Assembly (NCBI GenBank): GCA_023460575.1
Contig: JAEWPQ010000125.1
Coordinates: forward strand, 1 to 12,994
Length of the DNA: 12,994 nt
From: Bacillota bacterium
GTDB taxonomy: Bacteria > Bacillota > Clostridia > Lachnospirales > Lachnospiraceae
Direction of reading: 5' to 3'
Shown here: positions 8,084 to 12,994 of the stretch, piece after piece
How the letters are laid out: each line of letters begins with the position of its first letter
Numbering within the stretch: position 1 is the stretch's first letter
Position numbers and translations under genes: made by a program
Notes under the pieces: generated by a model
Told to the model about the DNA's origin: nothing
Database searches by the model: none
The model's input: the letters and a program-made list of their open reading frames with translations, nothing else

Positions 8084-8140
8084 CGAATAATAAAGAACCA
8101 GGAGTCTATATCTGATCAAGATGCTTTAAATATTGCAACT
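8084..8140 (+). pseudogene. 57-bp inverted remnant of the ParB-like gene
   Basis: Read on the plus strand this segment matches the minus strand of 11468-11524 at 53 of 57 positions by my alignment. It encodes RIIKNQESISDQDALNIAT, against RIIKSQESISDQDALNIAT (about residues 338-356) in the intact gene. It is followed within 5 bp by the ~300-bp tRNA-associated repeat. Relative to that repeat it points the opposite way from the intact gene, so an earlier copy or relative of that cargo gene was once present here and was mostly lost. Confidence 0.85.
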
Positions 8141-8254
8141 ATCGTAAAATAATTCAACAAATTATGGTAATTTATTGTTCGTTATCTACATCTCAAACAT
8201 AATAAATCCCCATTTTACATAACCTTAATAATGCCCCCTTGTCATCTACAATTA

Positions 8255-8305
8255 GGGCAAAAAAAGGCACATTTTCAAAACTGAAAAATGTGCCTTTTTT
8301 TGTCC
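8255..8305. terminator. Long hairpin in repeat copy A
   Basis: GGGCAAAAAAAGGCACATTTT pairs with the matching arm ending CCTTTTTTTGTCC (about 21 bp, one G-T). With T-runs on both strands it can act as a two-way terminator between the tRNA and the decayed region. The corresponding hairpin of copy B differs in sequence but keeps its pairing. Confidence 0.65.
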
Positions 8306-8344
8306 TTGATTTATCAAGTGCCCCGTCCCTATAAGTTATAATTT

Positions 8345-8372
8345 AAGCCACAAGCATTCATGCCTGTGGCTT
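8345..8372 (-). terminator. Hairpin downstream of the tRNA-Ala-like sequence, copy A
   Basis: AAGCCACA and TGTGGCTT enclose a shorter GCAT/ATGC stem, 10 bp after the tRNA discriminator base. Its position suits tRNA transcript termination, although the following T-run is weak. Confidence 0.5.
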
Positions 8373-8382
8373 ATTGTTTAAG

Positions 8383-8457
<75 letters not shown>

Positions 8458-8511
8458 TTGTTTTCAACTGTTAGTATCAAGATTCCCTGAATAACTCATT
8501 TATAAGTCTAC

Positions 8512-8525
8512 AACTACATGTAGTT
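8512..8525. repeat. 14-bp palindrome between retron and tRNA-like copy 2
   Basis: AACTACATGTAGTT is perfectly self-complementary. It lies 55 bp from the 5' end of the tRNA-like copy, in the otherwise featureless 8458-8708 gap downstream of the reverse transcriptase. It could be a protein-binding site; there is no direct support. Confidence 0.3.
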
Positions 8526-8586
8526 CATACCGTTATTCTTGCTTTAAAAGCGAAAGCTCTACGGCTAACAAAAAAGCATTTCTTTC

Positions 8587-8616
8587 ATTATAAACTACAT
8601 TCAAGAATAGTGCCAA
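8587..8616 (-). promoter_or_regulatory. Promoter reading into tRNA-like copy 2
   Basis: On the minus strand TTGGCA (8611-8616) and TATAAT (8587-8592) are 18 bp apart. No protein gene follows, so the likely product is a transcript from about 8580 that runs into the tRNA-Ala-like sequence and ends at the hairpins. It may be the tRNA's original promoter. Confidence 0.45.
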
Positions 8617-8708
8617 AACCTTGCCCGATCCTTGAGTGACAAATGACATATCTTATATCAATATTTGTTATTTATACAGACTTTGAAAAATCACTTCATC
8701 TAACGCTC

Positions 8709-9758
8709 TCATTGCTCTATTGAGAAAACTTCATCAAGTTCTTCAATTAGCTTTTTTCCCAAGTTGGGTTCAATCATATTAACAAAATATGCTTTTCCAT
8801 AAATATAACCTATAAAATTAGATTTATTATTCTTACCGATTTTTTTTAAATGATTTTGTATACCATATTTTTTACAATAGTATATCTCTTGTCGTAGCTT
8901 TTTTTTATATGCATTTTGAATCTTAAGACCATTCGTTAAATTCAATCCCATCAATATCTTTTGATCATCTGGTCCCATTAATCTTATTTTATCATTATTA
9001 ATTTGGAATCCTTTTTTTGATATAATTCCTTCAATCGTATCTTTTAACCATATCAATTCATCTTTATCAGAAGAAAATATCATATCATCTGAATACCTAG
9101 TATAATTGATTTCCTTACCTTTTAATTTTTCTAAAATTAAAAGATCAACTTCTTGAAATATTAAATTTGAGATTATAGGACTACTAGGAGCTCCATGAGG
9201 TAAATATCTATAAATTGAAGATATGTCAACAACTCTTTCATTTTCACAACATAATTGTTCATATGAATATGTGCAAATTTGTGCTAATTCTTCAGCTGCT
9301 GATTCAGAGTATCCTTCTTTCACAAACAAATTTTTAACCATATTTACATTAATTGATTGAAAATAATTTTTAATATCCAAACAAAGAATATTTTTTTTTC
9401 GCATATGTACTTTGGCATTAGTTACTATAGATCTATTTTTAACATATCCATGTATCCACTCACCCAGTTCTTCTTTTTGCAAAATTCTATTCACAATCCA
9501 TCTTTGTCTCTCTTTAATCGCTAAACTCGGTGCTTCGATAATTCTTGGTTTAAAAATATTCCCAGCATTAAATAAATGATATCCATTTTTTTTAATCTCT
9601 TTTAATTTTAAAACTTCTTTTACATGTTCTGAATCAAATAATACTGGTTTTCCTTCTAATATTAAGCGCTCTGCGTAAGAACAACAAAATTCAATATATT
9701 CATATGACTCTTTTTTTCTAATAAGTTCATATCTTAATTTATTAACATAATCTTTCAT
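8709..9758 (-). CDS. Retron-type reverse transcriptase
   Basis: The 349-residue length is normal for a retron RT. Motifs in order: an N-terminal region with KPRIIEAPS, then the retron-specific NAxxH box (N114-A-K-V-H118), motif A LDIKNYF with catalytic D128, LPHGAPSSPIISN (186-198), and the active site YSDD (222-225). After the palm comes ILMGLNLTNG, in the place of the retron VTG motif, then a basic thumb (KKKLRQEI). Group II intron RT extensions (maturase, HNH) are absent. Retron RTs copy a specific upstream ncRNA into msDNA. Here the only upstream space is 88 bp, bounded by an inverted repeat. The start codon lies 4 bp after that repeat; AAAGG, just inside it, is a weak ribosome site. It is the last gene of the cassette, after the PRTase and winged-helix genes. 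Confidence 0.9.
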   Translation of the reverse strand: MKDYVNKLRYELIRKKESYEYIEFCCSYAERLILEGKPVLFDSEHVKEVLKLKEIKKNGYHLFNAGNIFKPRIIEAPSLAIKERQRWIVNRILQKEELGEWIHGYVKNRSIVTNAKVHMRKKNILCLDIKNYFQSINVNMVKNLFVKEGYSESAAEELAQICTYSYEQLCCENERVVDISSIYRYLPHGAPSSPIISNLIFQEVDLLILEKLKGKEINYTRYSDDMIFSSDKDELIWLKDTIEGIISKKGFQINNDKIRLMGPDDQKILMGLNLTNGLKIQNAYKKKLRQEIYYCKKYGIQNHLKKIGKNNKSNFIGYIYGKAYFVNMIEPNLGKKLIEELDEVFSIEQ

Positions 9759-9762
9759 ATTA

Positions 9763-9842
9763 GGCAGCTACCTTTAACCCCTATATATTTAGTTAGTATC
9801 GTTCATTTTATGAGGCGACTCGCACTCTGTATTCTAGCTGCC
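9763..9842 (-). ncRNA. Candidate retron msr-msd RNA bounded by a1/a2 repeats
   Basis: On the minus strand the segment begins with GGCAGCTA (9842-9835) and ends with TAGCTGCC (9770-9763), an exact 8-bp inverted pair suited to the a1/a2 stem of retron RNA. Just inside a1 is a G at 9834, a possible branch-point G. Next is a compact hairpin, GAG(T)GCG AGT CGCCTC (9827-9812), like an msr stem-loop. The remaining 41 nt to a2 are AT-rich and show no convincing hairpin, so the msd part would be unusually short and unstructured. The segment fills the whole gap between the winged-helix stop and the RT start. Alternatively the repeat is only an mRNA structure and the true ncRNA is elsewhere. Confidence 0.5.
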
Positions 9843-9846
9843 CAAA

Positions 9847-10182
9847 TTATATTTTACCAAAATTTTTAGGTATATACAATACTTCTTCAAAATTATTAAA
9901 ATGACTTTTTTCATCTTTATAATCTAATGTCCAAGAATTCCATCCATCAATTAAAGATGTATTTACTTTATCATTAACATATATCGCTTTTCTCTTGCAT
10001 TGTTCAGTATTATAATATATGTAATTTTTATTATATAAGTCCATAATGATATATGAAATTTCTTCTAAAGACATTTTTAATTCTATCTGTAAATCTGTAT
10101 AATTAATACAATGATTTTTATTAAGATAAGACAATATCATTATTTCCTTCATGTTTAGTTCGAAATAATTTTCCCGCTTCAT
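9847..10182 (-). CDS. Winged-helix protein of the retron cassette
   Basis: This protein of about 111 residues has a winged helix-turn-helix at its N-terminus: MKEIMILSYLNKNHC, TDLQIELKMSLEEISYIIMD, then LYNKNYIYY as the wing. The C-terminal 45 residues (IYVNDKVNTS... to the end) are unassigned. I chose the ATG at 10182 (residue 3 of the longest frame) because AGGAAGG lies 9 nt before it; ATG 10188 is the alternative. It overlaps the end of the PRTase gene by 62 nt, which is long, but the ribosome site is clear. Its stop falls 4 bp before the a1 repeat. In retrons such small DNA-binding partners are thought to contact msDNA or control the effector. That role is inferred. Confidence 0.7.
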   Translation of the reverse strand: MKRENYFELNMKEIMILSYLNKNHCINYTDLQIELKMSLEEISYIIMDLYNKNYIYYNTEQCKRKAIYVNDKVNTSLIDGWNSWTLDYKDEKSHFNNFEEVLYIPKNFGKI

Positions 10183-11149
10183 ATGCATTTTCCTTCCTAT
10201 TTTTTCTGTTTTTTACAATATCATCAATATTAGGTCTTTTAAAAGATGTTCTTAAAAACAGAGGATAATTTGTTTCTGTTGGTTTCCAAAAAATACAAAG
10301 TGTATTATTAGGTGTGTTATAATAAAATGAAAGTAAAAATTGAGCATTTTCATAGCCCATAGCATTACTAGCTTTTACACCAACTTTTTTGCCTGCCACT
10401 TTCTCCTCATATTTTGATATAATAGGATAATTAGATTTTAACTCCTCCGCTTCGAATATAATCTGTTCTTTCATACATTTTTCGCATTTATTTAGCAATA
10501 CAATTTCAATATTATGTTTTTTTTCTTTTAATTGTTCTTTAATATTTAAAATCACATCTTCTTGTGCATACATTGCCGCCAAAATAATCTTAACATTTTT
10601 TATCTCTCCTAAATCTTTCAATACTTTTTCAACATTTTTCATTGCTGTTTTTCCTGTACCCACAATATCATCAATAAAGACTATACATTTTGCTGATGAC
10701 TTAATATTCTTAATATTCATTTCTACATTTGAAATCAACTGATCTTTTGAAATTGTATCTAAATGCCCTAAAGGTAACTCTGCACGTATTATATCTCCTC
10801 CACTTTTCACTCCCTTACTAGATGGAAAGGTTATAAAATATGTACTATTTAAAATGGCTTTATCCATATTACATTTTAAAATTATTTGATCAAGTAAATC
10901 ATCCAAATGCACCCCATAAATACTCTCTGGAACATACGTATAATTTGCTAATAATTTTAGTATTACTTCCTTTTCTCGTTCCTCAAAATCATCTAACCAA
11001 ACGTCAATATTTTTATCGAAATTATCATATCCAATGTATTGGTCGAATTTTAGTCCCGTATTTCTACATACTCGCCTATCTGATCCAAAATCAATAATTT
11101 TTATTTTATTCTTTTCCTCAAACATTTTCATAGCTTTTTCTTTCGTCAA
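10121..11149 (-). CDS. Phosphoribosyltransferase-like effector of the retron (PRTase-CE-like)
   Basis: The 342-residue protein starts at a TTG, supported by GGGAGG 7 nt upstream; there is no better ATG before residue 6. It carries a PRPP-binding loop CIVFIDDIVGTGKT (about 155-168; D160, D161, T165, T168) inside a Rossmann-like core (about 100-230). CEKC (222-225) follows, and the C-terminal FWKPTETNYPLFLRTSFKRP matches the end typical of PRTase-like proteins of conflict systems. True purine or pyrimidine PRTases are about 180-200 residues long; this is longer, with an N-terminal helical extension. The partners are the winged-helix protein and retron RT downstream, making it the likely toxic effector. 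Its substrate is unknown, and attack on nucleotides or ADP-ribose-like cofactors is only a guess. The arrangement fits what I recall as type III retrons. Confidence 0.75.
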   Translation of the reverse strand: MTKEKAMKMFEEKNKIKIIDFGSDRRVCRNTGLKFDQYIGYDNFDKNIDVWLDDFEEREKEVILKLLANYTYVPESIYGVHLDDLLDQIILKCNMDKAILNSTYFITFPSSKGVKSGGDIIRAELPLGHLDTISKDQLISNVEMNIKNIKSSAKCIVFIDDIVGTGKTAMKNVEKVLKDLGEIKNVKIILAAMYAQEDVILNIKEQLKEKKHNIEIVLLNKCEKCMKEQIIFEAEELKSNYPIISKYEEKVAGKKVGVKASNAMGYENAQFLLSFYYNTPNNTLCIFWKPTETNYPLFLRTSFKRPNIDDIVKNRKNRKENAYEAGKLFRTKHEGNNDIVLS

Positions 11150-11254
11150 ACTTATTCCTCCCTGGTTTTTAAAGTAAAGTTATTTCCTATAAATTATTTT
11201 TTATATTTTAAATATTTAAGCACGATGATCAGTGTTTAAACCCTAGCGGAACTG

Positions 11255-12535
11255 TCAAGATGAAAAATAGGTATCAATAATTCTATTTATCTCTGGATAC
11301 TTCTTTTCGTCTTGCACAAGATAGTCTATAAAGAAATCTTCAACCTCTCCATCAATTATATTTGCAAGCAGTTCATAAATCTTATACCAAACAGATGCAA
11401 AAGTATAATTTCTACAGAAATAAAACGCCATTTCCTTAAATCGTGGTTTCTGTGTATAATATAAAGCAGTTGCAATATTCAAAGCATCTTGATCAGATAT
11501 AGATTCCTGGCTCTTTATTATCCGATCCAGCCTTTCATCTGAAATATCACCTGCACACTGCTGCCTTGCAACAGTTATTACGTCCGGAAAAATTTTCTCT
11601 GCTTCCAATATTTCTGGTGGCCAATTATAATGCTGGTCAAAATCATTATTATACATTGACAGATACTTTTCTGTTTCTTCTTTTTTGAGCTGATTTAATT
11701 TTAATGATTTTATTGTTTCTGAAACGGGTATTAACAATTCTTCCTGACTAAAGAATGTGCCATTGATTGATATACCACCTTTGAAGTTTTGTTTATCATT
11801 TGGCACGGATATGGAAGTTGTCGGAATTATAACAAGCGTTTTTACCTTTTTCTTATCCAGTGCAGCAGCCACAGCCTTATGATGTCCATCTATCAAACCG
11901 CACAGATAACCTTCCATGTAATATGCTATTGCCCTATAGTTATCATTATTTCTATAATCCTCAGCTCGCTGAGGATTGTAAAGACTCGTCGGTTGTGTGG
12001 GTAAAATATAATATGGTATTTCTTCACTCCAAATCCCTTCGCCCGCATAAATTGGGCAAGATGCTTTATTATGAAATGGTTTATTATTTAGCTTCCAAAA
12101 GAAATTACCATTACCATCTGTAGGGCAGAGTTCTGTATCAACAAGTGCATAATATCCTGTTGGCAATAATCCCAGTAGAGGTTTAAGATTTTCTACTGAC
12201 TCCTCTAACGAAACAAATTTTCGATTCAATATATCACGTAATTCTGATATAACTTGCTGGTTGCTCATGTTCAGTCCATAACCTGCTGCAACAAGCTTTT
12301 CGCAAGTCGGACAGAAATATGGACCCTCTCCATGAAACTTTATCAATGGGGTATTTCCGAAAATTAAAGTAGCTAATGCATCATTCTCTAAATGACCATA
12401 TTTCATAGATAATAGACCTTTTCCATTTTTCACATAAAAAACTATTCCATTACCTCCCCAATCCGGGTTATGGTCATCTATCATTTTTATTATGATTACC
12501 TCTGTATTAAATTTTTTAAAAAAGTTATATAGCAT
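11255..12535 (-). CDS. Unrecognised protein with a ParB/sulfiredoxin-like G-H-H motif
   Basis: The 426-residue protein starts at ATG 12535 after TGGGGTG. It has a possible zinc site, CPTC (C75, C78) with further Cys at 137 and 160. A central segment ends in GYLCGLIDGHHKAVAAALDK (about 209-228). The DGHHKAVAAAL motif resembles the GxHRxxAA box of ParB/Srx-fold domains, which bind a nucleotide and, in various families, cut DNA or hydrolyse CTP or ATP. The C-terminal 170 residues look helical and repeat-like. There is no helix-turn-helix and no ParA partner, so a role in plasmid partition is unlikely. It has its own promoter and is separated from the retron by about 100 bp. A fragment of a close homologue lies at 8084-8140, so the gene belongs to a recurring cargo family. 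Function unknown. Confidence 0.55.
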   Translation of the reverse strand: MLYNFFKKFNTEVIIIKMIDDHNPDWGGNGIVFYVKNGKGLLSMKYGHLENDALATLIFGNTPLIKFHGEGPYFCPTCEKLVAAGYGLNMSNQQVISELRDILNRKFVSLEESVENLKPLLGLLPTGYYALVDTELCPTDGNGNFFWKLNNKPFHNKASCPIYAGEGIWSEEIPYYILPTQPTSLYNPQRAEDYRNNDNYRAIAYYMEGYLCGLIDGHHKAVAAALDKKKVKTLVIIPTTSISVPNDKQNFKGGISINGTFFSQEELLIPVSETIKSLKLNQLKKEETEKYLSMYNNDFDQHYNWPPEILEAEKIFPDVITVARQQCAGDISDERLDRIIKSQESISDQDALNIATALYYTQKPRFKEMAFYFCRNYTFASVWYKIYELLANIIDGEVEDFFIDYLVQDEKKYPEINRIIDTYFSS

Positions 12536-12560
12536 AGCAACACCCCACTTATAGATTTAC

Positions 12561-12590
12561 ATTATATCAAGTGAATTGGAAACATATCAA
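12561..12590 (-). promoter_or_regulatory. Promoter of the ParB-like gene
   Basis: On the minus strand TTGATA (12585-12590) and a perfect TATAAT (12561-12566) are 18 bp apart. Transcription would start near 12554, about 19 nt before the start codon. The short leader leaves room only for the TGGGGTG ribosome site. Confidence 0.65.
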
Positions 12591-12597
12591 CTATTTT

Positions 12598-12638
12598 AAG
12601 TTTTAATGAATTTAAGTTTTAATTAATTTAAATTTTCA
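12598..12638. repeat. 16-bp AT-rich tandem repeat
   Basis: AAGTTTTAATGAATTT and AAGTTTTAATTAATTT stand head to tail and are followed by a partial third unit, AAATTTTCAT. They lie just upstream of the -35 box of the ParB-like gene. They may act as an UP-element or an operator, or may be simple AT-rich slippage. Confidence 0.5.
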
Positions 12639-12805
12639 TAATACATACTTACATTTTATAACTTGAGTTCTTTATTTATTTTATGTCAAATTGTAAAATA
12701 ATTCAATTAAATTATGGTAATTTATCATTCGTTTTTTACATCTTAAACATAATAAATCGCCACTTTACATGACCTTAATAATGCCCCCTTGTCATCTACA
12801 ATTAG

Positions 12806-12852
12806 GGGCAACAAAGGCACATTTTCAAAACGAAAATGTGCCTTTGTTGCCC
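12806..12852. terminator. Long hairpin in repeat copy B
   Basis: GGGCAACAAAGGCACATTTT, with one more C, pairs perfectly over 21 bp with the arm ending CCTTTGTTGCCC, around a 5-base loop. It lies between the tRNA terminator and the ParB-like gene. Relative to copy A, an A-to-C change is matched by T-to-G in the other arm, and one base pair is missing from both arms, so the pairing is kept. Confidence 0.65.
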
Positions 12853-12891
12853 TTGATTTATCAAATGTCCCGTCCCTATAAGTTACAATTT

Positions 12892-12915
12892 AAGCCACAA
12901 GCATGCCTGTGGCTT
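12892..12915 (-). terminator. Hairpin downstream of tRNA-Ala, copy B
   Basis: AAGCCACA pairs with TGTGGCTT around an inner GCATGC, starting 10 bp after the tRNA 3' end. This is the expected place for tRNA transcript termination; no strong T-run follows. Confidence 0.5.
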
Positions 12916-12925
12916 ATTGTTTAAG

Positions 12926-12994
<69 letters not shown>

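Noticed and set aside
8458..8708. Possible retron ncRNA downstream of the reverse transcriptase
   Set aside because: Retron RNAs lie upstream of the RT; this stretch has a palindrome and a promoter facing the tRNA copy but no a1/a2-type repeat around a structured core.
11150..11254. Promoter for the retron genes
   Set aside because: A TTGACA at the end of the ParB-like gene has no -10 partner at a normal distance and the rest is uniformly AT-rich, so no promoter could be called.
11789..12123. Two plus-strand reading frames of 71 and 87 residues
   Set aside because: They are antisense shadows of the ParB-like gene.
11255..12535. Chromosome or plasmid partition ParB
   Set aside because: There is no helix-turn-helix, no ParA neighbour and the length and Cys-rich half do not fit; only the G-H-H box is similar.

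Overview
The window is low-GC DNA that reads like a Clostridia chromosome, probably Lachnospiraceae. Support for this is the IS1182- and IS66-type insertion sequences, a DUF6076-type zinc protein, strong GGAGG-like ribosome sites, and a tRNA-Ala gene without an encoded CCA. No housekeeping protein gene is visible. The whole window looks like an accessory island built of cassettes separated by copies of a tRNA-Ala(GGC) sequence.

Layout. (1) 1-485 is the 5' part of an IS1182-family transposase on the minus strand, with a hairpin upstream. (2) 574-641 is the first tRNA-Ala 3'-half repeat, followed by a C-terminal remnant of a serine recombinase (734-908). (3) 966-5568 is a tightly coupled three-gene minus-strand operon: Cap4/DUF4297-like nuclease, small middle protein, SMC/Rad50-like ATPase. 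It looks like a Lamassu-type (ABC-three-component) anti-phage system with its own promoter and an upstream insulating terminator. (4) 5919-6380 is a broken IS66 end with a nonsense-mutated tnpA. (5) 6382-7585 holds a DUF6076-like gene and a coupled, apparently frameshifted small ORF. (6) 7658-8140 is decayed DNA ending in a 57-bp inverted remnant of the gene that is intact at 11255-12535. (7) 8144-8457 is a ~300-bp repeat ending in a tRNA-Ala-like sequence. (8) 8709-11149 is a retron: phosphoribosyltransferase-like effector, winged-helix protein, a short inverted-repeat-bounded candidate ncRNA, then a retron-type reverse transcriptase. (9) 11255-12535 is an unrecognised protein with a ParB/sulfiredoxin-like G-H-H motif. 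(10) 12693-12994 is the second copy of the ~300-bp repeat, with a tRNA-Ala gene cut by the window edge.

How it fits together. The three 68-bp identical tRNA repeats, with two defence systems between them, suggest serial integration or recombination of defence cassettes at a tRNA-Ala gene. The only recombinase trace is the decayed serine-recombinase tail. The retron is the most interesting system: its accessory pair (PRTase plus winged helix) resembles what I recall as type III retrons, and its only candidate msr-msd is unusually short (80 nt). All family assignments come from reading motifs; no search was run.
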